Source: Lachnospiraceae bacterium
Lineage (GTDB): Bacteria; Bacillota; Clostridia; Lachnospirales; Lachnospiraceae
Assembly (NCBI GenBank): GCA_017436305.1
Contig: JAFSDJ010000066.1
Span: forward strand, 1 to 64,000
Length of the DNA: 64,000 nucleotides
Reading direction: 5' to 3'
In this document: piece after piece, positions 45,875 through 55,273 of the stretch
How positions within the stretch are numbered: the stretch's first letter is position 1
How the letters are laid out: the number at the start of each line of letters is the position of its first letter
Position numbers and translations under genes: made by a program
The notes under the pieces: generated by a model
Databases searched by the model: none
What the model was told of the DNA's origin: nothing
Seen by the model: the letters and a program-made list of their open reading frames with translations, nothing else

Positions 45875-47739
45875 AACAGGTCCTTACTTTCTGCCATAAT
45901 TCTTTCAAAGATTGTATCTTTATCAATTCCTACATCTTTTTTTAATACTTCCACATTACCATGCTCCACATAAGCGTCCGGAAGCGCAATGGGAAGCACT
46001 TGTATCGAAAGATCCTCTTGATTTACAAACTGAATTACTTTTTCTCCAAAGCCACCACTTATTACATTTTCTTCCATGGTTACTAAAAGCTTATGTTCCT
46101 TTGAAAGCTCTGTAATCATTTCTTCATCAATGGGTTTTACAAATCTTGCGTTTATCAAGGTTACTTCTATATCCTGCCCCTTTAACATATCATAAACTGC
46201 TAATGCGGTTTTTACCATACTTCCTACTGCTAAAAGAGCAATTTTACTTCCTTTATAAATTACTTCGCTTTTTCCAAGTTCCACAGGCTGTCTGAACTCA
46301 TTCAACCCGTCATATGCTTCTCCTCTTGGGTAACGAATTGCTATGGGCTTATTAAAATCCACTGCAAATTTTAACATATCAGAAAGCTCCCATTTATTTT
46401 TCGGTGCCATAATGTGCATTCCCGGAATAGTTGATAAATAGGATAAGTCAAAAATTCCCTGATGGGTTTCCCCATCACTTCCAACCAGACCTGCTCTGTC
46501 TATGGCAAATACAACAGGCAATTCCTGAATACACACATCATGAACGATCTGATCGTAGGCTCTTTGTAAAAATGAGGAATAAATTGCCACTACCGGCTTT
46601 AATCCGCCTGCTGCAAGGCCTGCTGCAAAAGTTACTGCATGCTCCTCTGCAATTCCTACGTCAAAAAATCTGTCCGGATACCGGTTTCGGAAACGTTTCA
46701 GTCCCGTACCATCCGGCATAGCTGCCGTAATGGCTACAATATCCTTGTCTCTGTCACCTAATTTATTCATAACCGTTGCAAATACGTCTGTATAGCTGGC
46801 TTTCTTTCTTGGATTGGTAGGTAGCCCTGTATCAATCTGGAAAGGCTCTGCTCCATGAAATCTGGCCGGATGCCTTTCTGCCGGTCCATACCCTTTGCCC
46901 TTCTGGGTATTTACATGAATCAGTACTGCTGTTTTCTTTCTTTTTGCCTCTTTTAAAACTTTTACCATGGCACCTATGTCATGGCCATTTACAGGACCTA
47001 AATAGGTTACACCCATATCTTCAAAAAACATACCCGGAATTACAAGCTGTTTTACGCTGTTTTTGGCTTTTTGAATTTTTCTTACAATAGGTTCTCCAAC
47101 CTTTGGCACGTCTAACAGTTTGTAATAAATACTGTCTTTTAAATCTAAATATTTACTGTCTGTACGAATGCTGTTTAAGTAAGAAGACACTCCGCCTACG
47201 TTTTCCGAAATCGACATATTATTATCATTTAATATAATAATAAAATTGCTTTCAAGCTGTGCCGCATTATTTAACGCCTCGTATGCCATGCCGCCGGTTA
47301 ATGCACCATCCCCTATAACGGAAACAACCGTATACTTTTCACCTTTAATATCTCTTGCCTTTACCAGTCCAAGTCCTGCTGAAATGGAAGTAGAACTATG
47401 TCCTGTATCAAAGGCATCGCAGTTACTTTCCTTTCTTTTTGGGAAACCACTCATGCCACCATAAGTACGAAGCTGTTCAAATCCTTCTCTTCTTCCGGTT
47501 AAAATCTTGTGTGTATAAGACTGATGTCCAACGTCCCATATAATTTTATCCTTTGGCAGATTCAGTGCAATGTGAAGTGCCATAGTCAGCTCCACTGCTC
47601 CTAAATTGGAGCCAAGATGTCCCCCTTTTACGCTGATTTTTTCTATGAGGAATTGTCTGATTTCCTCTGCCAGCTTATCATAGTCTTTAGGTGCAATATT
47701 CTTTATGTCGTTTTCCTTCTCGATTTTTTCTAACAACAT
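45871..47739 (-). CDS. dxs: 1-deoxy-D-xylulose-5-phosphate synthase
   Basis: First step of the MEP isoprenoid pathway: pyruvate plus glyceraldehyde 3-phosphate, with thiamine diphosphate. 622 residues. Seen: GHLGSNLGAVELTMALH, GHQSYTHKILTGR, ThDP-binding GDGALTGGMAYEALNNA...NDNNMSIS, and transketolase-type DRAGLVGSDGETHQG. Next to ispA, so the operon carries two isoprenoid genes. Confidence 0.98.
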   Translation of the reverse strand: MLLEKIEKENDIKNIAPKDYDKLAEEIRQFLIEKISVKGGHLGSNLGAVELTMALHIALNLPKDKIIWDVGHQSYTHKILTGRREGFEQLRTYGGMSGFPKRKESNCDAFDTGHSSTSISAGLGLVKARDIKGEKYTVVSVIGDGALTGGMAYEALNNAAQLESNFIIILNDNNMSISENVGGVSSYLNSIRTDSKYLDLKDSIYYKLLDVPKVGEPIVRKIQKAKNSVKQLVIPGMFFEDMGVTYLGPVNGHDIGAMVKVLKEAKRKKTAVLIHVNTQKGKGYGPAERHPARFHGAEPFQIDTGLPTNPRKKASYTDVFATVMNKLGDRDKDIVAITAAMPDGTGLKRFRNRYPDRFFDVGIAEEHAVTFAAGLAAGGLKPVVAIYSSFLQRAYDQIVHDVCIQELPVVFAIDRAGLVGSDGETHQGIFDLSYLSTIPGMHIMAPKNKWELSDMLKFAVDFNKPIAIRYPRGEAYDGLNEFRQPVELGKSEVIYKGSKIALLAVGSMVKTALAVYDMLKGQDIEVTLINARFVKPIDEEMITELSKEHKLLVTMEENVISGGFGEKVIQFVNQEDLSIQVLPIALPDAYVEHGNVEVLKKDVGIDKDTIFERIMAESKDLL

Positions 47740-47752
47740 AACACAAATCCCT

Positions 47753-48643
47753 CTAACTTTCTCTTGTAATCAAAGACTGTACAAGTTCAATAAAAAATTC
47801 CTGAGCATGTTCTTCTTTTAACAATCTTATAGCTTCCTCTGACAGTCTTTTTTGCTCCTTTTTTGCTTCCTCTAACCCCACTAAAGTCACGTAAGTGGCT
47901 TTGTTGTTTTTTTCATCACTTCCAATTGGTTTACCGAGCTTATTAATATCTCCCGTTACGTCTAAAATATCATCCTGAATTTGGAATGCCACACCAATGT
48001 TATAACCAATTTGCTCCATGGTGGCAACCTGTTTTTCGTTAGCACCTGCTAACACTGCTCCTATTGTCAGGGCACTTTGTATCAATGCAGCTGTTTTCTT
48101 TTCATGAATGAAAAGAAGTTTTTCTAAAGTAAGTTTTTCCTGTCTTACCTCTGCTAAAATGTCAGCGCACTGGCCCCCAATCATACCAAACGCACCGGCT
48201 TTTTTTGCAAGTATGGAAAAAGCTTTTTCTACCGCCTGATCAGCAGGCCTTATCTGAAATGCTTTTACTGCTGTTTCAAAGGCATAATTTAAAAGGCCGT
48301 CCCCGGCTAAAATTGCCATAGCCTCTCCGTAAACTACATGAGTTGTTTTTCTGCCTCTTCGATATTCATCATTGTCCATGGCCGGAAGGTCATCGTGGAC
48401 AAGGGAATATGTATGTATCATTTCAAGGGCAGCCATAAACGGTTTTACAACCTCTCCCTGTCCTCCATACATATTAAAGGCCTCCATCATAAGCATAGGT
48501 CTTAACCGTTTTCCTCCTGCTAACACACTATAATTCATAGCTTCAAGCACTACCTTCTGGTTGCCTTCCTCCTTTGGAAGATATTCTCCTATAACTTCTT
48601 CTATTTCTGTTACTTTATTTGCAAGTTCTTCATTAAAATTCAT
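47753..48643 (-). CDS. ispA: polyprenyl synthetase (farnesyl/geranylgeranyl diphosphate synthase)
   Basis: Condenses isopentenyl diphosphate units. 296 residues, with GGKRLRPMLMMEA, first aspartate motif DDLPAMDNDEYRRGRKTTH, and second motif FQIQDDILDVTGD. The start at 48643 (ATG after GGAGAGTGTC) overlaps the end of xseB by 11 nt. Chain length cannot be set securely from sequence reading. Confidence 0.95.
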   Translation of the reverse strand: MNFNEELANKVTEIEEVIGEYLPKEEGNQKVVLEAMNYSVLAGGKRLRPMLMMEAFNMYGGQGEVVKPFMAALEMIHTYSLVHDDLPAMDNDEYRRGRKTTHVVYGEAMAILAGDGLLNYAFETAVKAFQIRPADQAVEKAFSILAKKAGAFGMIGGQCADILAEVRQEKLTLEKLLFIHEKKTAALIQSALTIGAVLAGANEKQVATMEQIGYNIGVAFQIQDDILDVTGDINKLGKPIGSDEKNNKATYVTLVGLEEAKKEQKRLSEEAIRLLKEEHAQEFFIELVQSLITRES

Positions 48644-48854
48644 GACACTCTCCATCCTCGCTTAATACAAGCACCTTTTTTTCTACCTGATCAATTAAGT
48701 CGTTACAATGTTTTAAAATCTCCATTCCCTGTTTATACCGGGTAAAAGATTCTTCTAAGGTAATGTCTTCTGCCTCTAATGCCTGCAAGGTTTCTTCTAA
48801 TTGTGAAAAAGCCTCTTCTAAAGTGAGTTCTTTTTTCTTTCCAGCCATGGTCAT
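48633..48854 (-). CDS. xseB: exodeoxyribonuclease VII small subunit
   Basis: Small subunit of ExoVII, 73 residues, with the family pattern LEEAFSQLEETLQALEAEDITLEESFTRYKQGMEIL. The ATG at 48854 stands 6 nt after GAGG. Located between xseA and ispA as in most Firmicutes. Confidence 0.95.
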   Translation of the reverse strand: MTMAGKKKELTLEEAFSQLEETLQALEAEDITLEESFTRYKQGMEILKHCNDLIDQVEKKVLVLSEDGECHEF

Positions 48855-48916
48855 CCATTTCCTCTTCTTTTTACTTTAATATGTGAATAGCAACTTTTAT
48901 GCTACATTTGTGTTCC

Positions 48917-50131
48917 TTAAGATTCATACCCATGCTGGGGAAAAATATTTATAACGGATGCCTCTACTTTACCGTTTTTTAGATTTACATAAATATTATC
49001 CCCCGTCGAAAGCTTTGTTACATCCTTAATACCTGCTCCGGTTTTATCCGCCACAAAGCCATAGCCCTGATTTAACTTTTCAATAGGAGAAAGTCCCTTC
49101 ATTCGCTCCATATATAAAGCTAAAGTATGTCTTTCTTCTTTTAGTTTATCATCCATAGCCCTTTTTATCTTTTCTTCTAAAGTTAAGGCATACATCCGCT
49201 TTTGCCTTATTTGGTTTGCAGGGTTTTTGTTTTCTATTTTTAGTCTGTAGCTTTGAAGCTCCATTTTCTTTAATTGAAGACGTCTGTTCATCTGACGTTT
49301 TAAGGCATCTTTATACTCTTTCTGCCTTTGCATAATGTGACTGTATTCTGTCACCGCCAGTTCTGCTGCCGCTGAAGGCGTAGGCGCTCTTAAATCTGCA
49401 ACAAAATCTGCAATGGTAGTATCTGTCTCATGACCAACTGCTGAAATTACAGGCACAGAACAGTTAAAAATAGCTTCCGCCACAGCTCTTTCATTAAATG
49501 CCCATAAATCCTCTAAAGAACCACCACCTCTGCCTACAATTATAACATCCACCTGTTTTTCTTCTAAAGCATGGATGCCATTTACAATGCTTGCTACTGC
49601 TGCATCGCCCTGAACTATTGCAGGATACAATAAAACCTGCACATAAGGATTACGCCTTGAGGCAATGTTTATAATATCTCTTACTGCTGCTCCGGTAGGA
49701 GCTGTTACTACGCCAATCACTTTGGCATACTTTGGAATAGGTTGCTTATACTCAGGAGCAAACATACCCATTTCCAATAGTTCCTGTTTTAGTGCTTCAA
49801 ATCTTTCAAACAGCTGTCCGTTTCCATCTAACGTAATCTCTCTTGCGTAAAGCTGGTACTTTCCATCCCGTTCGTAAATATCTATGGTGCCCTTTACAAC
49901 AATCTGACGCCCTTCCTCTATGCGAAACGTTAGACCTTTTCTGTTACCGGCAAACATTACACAGGCTAAGGTGCTTTTTTCATCCTTTAAGGTAAAATAA
50001 ATATGTCCGGAGGAATGATACTTTACATTACTGGCCTCTCCCCGCACTGAAATGGATTTTAGCATAAAATCCTGGGTAAACATATTTTTAATATAACCAT
50101 TTACCTGAAACACAGAATAAATATTTTGCAT
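48917..50131 (-). CDS. xseA: exodeoxyribonuclease VII large subunit
   Basis: Catalytic subunit of ExoVII, degrading single-stranded DNA from both ends. 404 residues: N-terminal OB fold (VRGEASNVKYHSSGHIYFTLKDEKS), catalytic region with TAPTGAAVRDI, VGRGGGSLEDLWAFNE and SAVGHETDTTIADFVADLRAPTPSAAAE, then a coiled coil. Pairs with xseB downstream. Confidence 0.97.
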   Translation of the reverse strand: MQNIYSVFQVNGYIKNMFTQDFMLKSISVRGEASNVKYHSSGHIYFTLKDEKSTLACVMFAGNRKGLTFRIEEGRQIVVKGTIDIYERDGKYQLYAREITLDGNGQLFERFEALKQELLEMGMFAPEYKQPIPKYAKVIGVVTAPTGAAVRDIINIASRRNPYVQVLLYPAIVQGDAAVASIVNGIHALEEKQVDVIIVGRGGGSLEDLWAFNERAVAEAIFNCSVPVISAVGHETDTTIADFVADLRAPTPSAAAELAVTEYSHIMQRQKEYKDALKRQMNRRLQLKKMELQSYRLKIENKNPANQIRQKRMYALTLEEKIKRAMDDKLKEERHTLALYMERMKGLSPIEKLNQGYGFVADKTGAGIKDVTKLSTGDNIYVNLKNGKVEASVINIFPQHGYES

Positions 50132-50140
50132 AACAGACTC

Positions 50141-50542
50141 CTATTTGGTAAACTTGGCCAAAACTCCATTAATAAAAGCAGGAGATTCATCCTGTCCAAA
50201 TTTCTTTGCCAACTCTACTGCCTCATTAATTGCTACAGAGGTTGGAATATCTTCATCAAATTCCATTTCGTAAACTGCAAGGCGAAGCAGTGTAAGCTCT
50301 ACTTTTCCCATTCTCTTAACAGACCATTTATCTGCCTTTTCATCAAGCATACCATCAATGGTTTCCAGTTTTTCTACAATCTTTTCATATTTTGATTTAA
50401 TCTCTTCCTGTTCTTTTTCTGATACAGGCTGCTCATCATCTTGAAAAAACCAGTTTAACTGGTCGTCCATTTCTTCTTTTTTGTTAAATTCAATGCGAAA
50501 CAGTATTTTAAAAACCTGTTCTCTGATTTCTCTTCTGCTCAT
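50141..50542 (-). CDS. nusB: transcription antitermination factor NusB
   Basis: 133 residues, all-helical NusB fold: SRREIREQVFKILFRIEFNK at the start and LRLAVYEMEFDEDIPTSVAINEAVELAKKFG at the end. Works with NusE on boxA RNA in rRNA antitermination. folD, frequently between nusB and xseA, is absent here. Confidence 0.95.
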   Translation of the reverse strand: MSRREIREQVFKILFRIEFNKKEEMDDQLNWFFQDDEQPVSEKEQEEIKSKYEKIVEKLETIDGMLDEKADKWSVKRMGKVELTLLRLAVYEMEFDEDIPTSVAINEAVELAKKFGQDESPAFINGVLAKFTK

Positions 50543-50572
50543 AGCTTTATCCTTTTTTTAATTTTATTCCAT

Positions 50573-50602
50573 AGTGAAAAGGGGTGCCAACAGACACCCT
50601 TT
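50573..50602 (-). terminator. terminator after the Asp23 gene
   Basis: AAAAGGGGTG (50577-50586) pairs with CACCCTTT (50595-50602) with one bulge; TTTTCACTATGG follows on the minus strand. A partial terminator between asp23 and nusB. Confidence 0.65.
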
Positions 50603-50610
50603 GCTTTTTC

Positions 50611-50997
50611 TTATTGTTCGTTTTTCATATTGATTCCGGCAATGCGGATATTAACATCGGAAACCTCTAAGCCTGTCATATTTTCAATGGATGCCTTTAC
50701 TTTTGTCTGAACTGCCTGACAGGTTTGTGGAATATTATAGCCATACTCCATAGTAATAGCTAAATCTACGGAAACTACCTGTTCAATAATCTCTACTTTT
50801 ACGCCCTTAGTAAGCTTTTTCATACCGACCTTGCTCATAAGTTCGTTTGTAATATTTCCAACCATGGCACCGACACCTTCTACTTCAGTAGCTGCCAAGC
50901 TTGCAATCATCGCAACTACGTCATCTGCGATTTGTACTGCGCCAACTTTATCGTCTTCTTTTAAAACATAAGTACCACGTTCTAAATCTTTTTCCAT
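50611..50997 (-). CDS. Asp23/Gls24 envelope stress protein (YqhY-like)
   Basis: 128 residues of the Asp23 family, with VGAVQIADDVVAMIASLAATEVEGV and VSVDLAITMEYGYNIPQTCQAVQ. Members act at the membrane or in control of fatty-acid synthesis (YqhY beside acc genes in Bacillus). The start at 50997 follows AAGGAGG; an earlier start overlaps it. Standard position before nusB. Confidence 0.92.
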   Translation of the reverse strand: MEKDLERGTYVLKEDDKVGAVQIADDVVAMIASLAATEVEGVGAMVGNITNELMSKVGMKKLTKGVKVEIIEQVVSVDLAITMEYGYNIPQTCQAVQTKVKASIENMTGLEVSDVNIRIAGINMKNEQ

Positions 50998-51060
50998 TTT
51001 GGTACCTCCTTCCACACTCTATTGGTTTATTATATCAAAGATTCCTTTTTTTGCAAAGAA

Positions 51061-52407
51061 CTAATCTAACCAAAAACACAAAGTTCTCATCTGGCTGCTG
51101 TCATAGTAAGTTACACTGTCTTTGTTGGTGGTAAAACAGAATATTCCCTGTTCATCCAGTAAATACGTCCGCATAGCCTGATAAACTGCATCATCACTGC
51201 ATTTTATGGTAACAGCTTTATGTCCGTTTGCTCTGGCAGTATCAAAAACCCGGGAAAGCTTTTCTGTATCCACATCTTCAAAATACAGTCCTTCCTTTAC
51301 GTAGTAGCTGTTTTTTGTTTCCACGCACGCCGGAAGCGGAACTGTATTATTAATCTGGTGTGTGTGTTCTAATTCTTTTGTGGTAATAAGAAAATAATCA
51401 TAATTAATAGGCATAACTTCTTTGGAAATACCTGTATCTTCTCCTTCCACTGACTGATAGTCCACATCTCCCCAGGTAGCATCCAGATAATAATAATTAC
51501 CATCTACCGAAAGGATATTCCATGCATGACGGCTTCCATTCTCTACATAACCATTTACAATGGAAATGGTAAATCCCAGCTTTTGCAGCAAATATTCTGT
51601 TGCCTCTGCGTAGCCCTGACATACAGATTTTTTCCCTATAAATACAGAACAGATATTTTGATTATCCGGAGCATTTAAGTCATATTCCGTATTGTTAATT
51701 ACATAGTCGTATACATATTTTACTTTATCATATTGGCTCATTCCCGAATTAATACCGGCTAAACAAGTATTTACATACTCATCAATACTTTCCTGTGCGT
51801 CTTGAACCTGTTCTTCTGTCAATTCAAAGTCCGGTGAAAAAACAATCCGTACTGTTTTAGTTGCTCTTGTATGCTCAGTATAATGATAACCGCTTACATA
51901 AAAGATTTCAGGAAAATCATTCAGGACACATTGAAATGCAATATCCAGATTTTCTGTTAAAAGAGTGGAAACCTCTTTTTCTTCTCTTAATATAATGCTG
52001 TCATAAATTTCGCCATATACAACCTTCATGGAATCTGACAATAACCCATAATAAAAGCGGTTTGCAAATCGTTTATCGTTCTCTGCAATAACTTCTGCCT
52101 GACTATCTTCTGTCTCCCGTTCCTTAGCCGACGTTTCTTCTGTATTTGGTGTTGTTTCTGTATCCACTACTGTTTTCGTACCGGTGGCAGACTCTGTATC
52201 CGAATTTACAATCTGTGTATCTTCTACCTGCTTTTTATGAGCATTTAAAGCATCTGCTAACTCTATTGCACCATCACTGTTCACATCTTCTAAAATAGTT
52301 TCTTTGATTTTCTCTAATTCGCTGTTACTGAAACCGCAGCCCGAAAGAAAGCATAAAGCAATCAATATGGCTACTATGATTCTTTTGTCTTTCTCTCTTT
52401 TTTTCAT
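51061..52407 (-). CDS. lipoprotein with transglutaminase-like domain
   Basis: Predicted surface lipoprotein of 448 residues. Signal peptide with lipobox LSGC (Cys at about 24), then an EF-hand/dockerin-like stretch VNSDGAIELADALNAHK, a Thr/Ser/Glu-rich linker, and a transglutaminase-like core: Cys in GKKSVCQGYAEATEYLL, His in GSRHAWNILSVDGNYYYLDATWGD with the following Asp. The complete triad suggests enzymatic activity (peptidase or transglutaminase). It lies 12 nt after prfC. Confidence 0.85.
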   Translation of the reverse strand: MKKREKDKRIIVAILIALCFLSGCGFSNSELEKIKETILEDVNSDGAIELADALNAHKKQVEDTQIVNSDTESATGTKTVVDTETTPNTEETSAKERETEDSQAEVIAENDKRFANRFYYGLLSDSMKVVYGEIYDSIILREEKEVSTLLTENLDIAFQCVLNDFPEIFYVSGYHYTEHTRATKTVRIVFSPDFELTEEQVQDAQESIDEYVNTCLAGINSGMSQYDKVKYVYDYVINNTEYDLNAPDNQNICSVFIGKKSVCQGYAEATEYLLQKLGFTISIVNGYVENGSRHAWNILSVDGNYYYLDATWGDVDYQSVEGEDTGISKEVMPINYDYFLITTKELEHTHQINNTVPLPACVETKNSYYVKEGLYFEDVDTEKLSRVFDTARANGHKAVTIKCSDDAVYQAMRTYLLDEQGIFCFTTNKDSVTYYDSSQMRTLCFWLD

Positions 52408-52419
52408 AAATTACCTCAG

Positions 52420-54012
52420 CTACTCTCTACCAAACTCTGATAAAACAAGACCTTCATTTCTGTCTAAGGTCATACCCACACTCCATGAGTTTACAAATAA
52501 TAAAAGTGGATTGCCCTTTAAGTCTTTGATTTTTTTCATATCAGAGGTTCCTATGATTTTATTTAAGTCAATATCCTTATTTTCAATCCAGCGTATATAC
52601 TCATAAGGTAAGTTTTCCATTTTTATTTCCACATTATACTCATTTTCCAGCCGGTATTTTAAAACATCAAACTGAAGTACACCTACTACCCCAACAATAA
52701 TTTCTTCCATACCGGTGTTAAATTCCTGAAAAATCTGAATGGCACCTTCCTGGGCAATCTGTGTAATTCCTTTTACAAACTGTTTTCTTTTCATGGTATC
52801 CACCTGTCTTACCCTTGCAAAATGCTCCGGCGCAAAAGTAGGGATTCCTTCGTATGCAAAATTTTCATTTGGCATACAGATGGTATCTCCAATGGAAAAT
52901 ACCCCCGGGTCAAATACACCGATAATATCTCCTGCATAAGCCTCTTCCACAATTTTACGGTCATTTGCCATAATCTGCTGTGGCTGGGATAAGCGCATGA
53001 CTTTATTCCCCTGAACATGTTTTACTTCCATGCCTGCATCAAACTTACCGGAACAGATACGCATGAAAGCAATTCTGTCCCTGTGGGCTTTATTCATATT
53101 TGCCTGAATTTTAAATACAAAGGCAGAAAAATCATTGGTAGCAGGGTCGATAATACCGTCTTTTGTTTTTCTTGGAAGCGGTGTGGTTGTCATATCTAAA
53201 AAGTGCTGCAAAAAGATTTCCACACCAAAGTTTGTTAAAGCAGAACCAAAAAATACAGGGGTCAACTCTCCTTTTTGCACTAATTCTAAATCAAAATCTG
53301 CGCTGGCTCCGTCTAAAAGCTCAATTTCATCCATTAAGATATCTTTATTTTCCTGTCCGATAAAAGTAAGAAGCTTGTCCTCATCCTCTACGGAAATAAT
53401 GTTTGTTTCCCCTTCTTTTGTTCCTTTCTGAGTATCAGAATAGGTAACCACTTCTCTTGCTTTTCTGTCATATACTCCTTTAAAATTTTTTCCGGAACCA
53501 ATAGGCCAATTAATAGGGCATGTAGCAATGCCAAGCTCTTTTTCGATTTCATCCAGTAATTCAAAGGTATCGTTTGCATCCCTGTCCATTTTGTTGATAA
53601 AAGTAAAAATCGGAATCTTACGCATAACACATACTTTAAACAGCTTTCTTGTCTGTGCCTCTACACCTTTTGAAGCATCAATTACCATAACGGCACTATC
53701 TGCCGCCATCAATGTACGATAAGTATCCTCTGAGAAATCCTGATGTCCCGGTGTATCCAGAATGTTAATGCAAAAATCATCATATTCAAACTGAAGTACC
53801 GAAGAAGTAACGGAAATACCTCTTTCCTTTTCAATCTCCATCCAGTCAGAAACTGCATGTCTGGCAGTTGCCTTTCCCTTTACACTACCTGCTAAGTTAA
53901 TGGCACCCCCGTAAAGCAGGAATTTTTCTGTTAATGTGGTTTTACCTGCATCCGGGTGGGATATAATGGCAAAAGTTCTTCTTCGGTTGATTTCTTTTTC
54001 ATAATTACTCAC
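52420..54012 (-). CDS. prfC: peptide chain release factor 3
   Basis: GTPase that recycles RF1/RF2 after termination. 530 residues: P-loop SHPDAGKTTLTEK, switch II DTPGHQDFSEDTYRTL, NKMD, and domains II-III. The start codon is GTG, preceded by GAGGACAGAACC. Confidence 0.95.
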   Translation of the reverse strand: MSNYEKEINRRRTFAIISHPDAGKTTLTEKFLLYGGAINLAGSVKGKATARHAVSDWMEIEKERGISVTSSVLQFEYDDFCINILDTPGHQDFSEDTYRTLMAADSAVMVIDASKGVEAQTRKLFKVCVMRKIPIFTFINKMDRDANDTFELLDEIEKELGIATCPINWPIGSGKNFKGVYDRKAREVVTYSDTQKGTKEGETNIISVEDEDKLLTFIGQENKDILMDEIELLDGASADFDLELVQKGELTPVFFGSALTNFGVEIFLQHFLDMTTTPLPRKTKDGIIDPATNDFSAFVFKIQANMNKAHRDRIAFMRICSGKFDAGMEVKHVQGNKVMRLSQPQQIMANDRKIVEEAYAGDIIGVFDPGVFSIGDTICMPNENFAYEGIPTFAPEHFARVRQVDTMKRKQFVKGITQIAQEGAIQIFQEFNTGMEEIIVGVVGVLQFDVLKYRLENEYNVEIKMENLPYEYIRWIENKDIDLNKIIGTSDMKKIKDLKGNPLLLFVNSWSVGMTLDRNEGLVLSEFGRE

Positions 54013-54053
54013 GGTTCTGTCCTCATTTCTTCTGTTTTTTATTATTTCTTATG

Positions 54054-55214
54054 TTATTTGCAAAGCATGGAATTCCCGGCTGTTTCTCTGATCTCAATCT
54101 GAAGATAATCAAGCACAGTGGCTGCAATGTCTGAAAATGTTTCCCTGGTACCTAAATTGTCCTGTTTTACATTTTTTCCATACATAAGAAATGGAGTAAA
54201 CTCTCTGGAATGGTCTGTGGAAACCACATATCCCGGGTCACAGCCATGGTCAGCTGTAATCATCAACACATCCTCTTCCTGCATAACATCTATAATCTCA
54301 GGAAGTTTTTCGTCAAAGTACGCAAGTGCTTTGGCATAGCCGTCTATATCATTTCTATGACCATACAACATGTCATAATCTACCAGATTTACAAATAAAA
54401 GTCCATCAAAATCCTGCTTCATATAAGAAATTGTTTTTTCGATTCCTTCTGCATTGCCTTTTGTGTAGGTATATTCAGTAATGCCGCTGCCGGCAAAAAT
54501 GTCTTTAATTTTACCTACGCCAATCACATCTTTTCCCTGTTCCTTTAAAATATCAAGCATTGTTTTCTTTGGTGGTACAAGAGAATAATCATGTCTGTTT
54601 GGAGTCCTCGTAAAGTTTCCTACACCTCCCACAAAAGGTCTTGCAATGACTCTGCCTACACCATGCTCACCTTGCAACATATCTCTTGCCATCTGACAGT
54701 ATTCATATAAAGTTTCAACAGGTACTATATCCTCATGGGCTGCAATCTGAAATACACTGTCTGCAGAAGTATAAACAATTAACTTTCCTGTTTCCATGTG
54801 CTCTTTTCCATAGTCCTTAATGACTTCTGTACCGGAGTATGGCTTGTTGCAAAGAACTCCTCTGCCTGTTAAAGCTTCAAACCTTTCTATTACATCTTTT
54901 GGGAAACCGTTTGGATAAGTAGGAAGTGGCTTATCTGAAATTACACCTGCAATTTCCCAGTGTCCAATGGTGGTATCCTTTCCTTTTGATGCTTCTGTCA
55001 TTCTTGCCACTAAGGCAGAGGGATTTTCTTCTTTTTCTCCTACGCTTACTCCCTCTATATTAAAAAGTCCCATTTTCTTTAAGTTTGGTAAATGAAAATA
55101 TTTACTTTTTGCACAGCTTCCAATGGTGTTAGTTCCCTTGTCTCCATACTGGGAAGCATCCGGCATTTCTCCTATACCAAAGCTATCTAATACAATTAAA
55201 ATAACCCTCTTCAT
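54054..55214 (-). CDS. deoB: phosphopentomutase
   Basis: Interconverts ribose/deoxyribose 1- and 5-phosphate in nucleoside salvage. 386 residues of the alkaline phosphatase-like superfamily: VILIVLDSFGIGEMPDA at the start, TIGHWEIAGV and the C-terminal metal site ITADHGCDPG...STDHSREFTPFL. ATG with AAAGGAGG. Nucleoside phosphorylase genes are not adjacent. Confidence 0.96.
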   Translation of the reverse strand: MKRVILIVLDSFGIGEMPDASQYGDKGTNTIGSCAKSKYFHLPNLKKMGLFNIEGVSVGEKEENPSALVARMTEASKGKDTTIGHWEIAGVISDKPLPTYPNGFPKDVIERFEALTGRGVLCNKPYSGTEVIKDYGKEHMETGKLIVYTSADSVFQIAAHEDIVPVETLYEYCQMARDMLQGEHGVGRVIARPFVGGVGNFTRTPNRHDYSLVPPKKTMLDILKEQGKDVIGVGKIKDIFAGSGITEYTYTKGNAEGIEKTISYMKQDFDGLLFVNLVDYDMLYGHRNDIDGYAKALAYFDEKLPEIIDVMQEEDVLMITADHGCDPGYVVSTDHSREFTPFLMYGKNVKQDNLGTRETFSDIAATVLDYLQIEIRETAGNSMLCK

Positions 55215-55273
55215 AAAAATGGCCTCCTTTGTATTTACTTTTTTACATCATTTTTAGTATATCATACTTCTTC

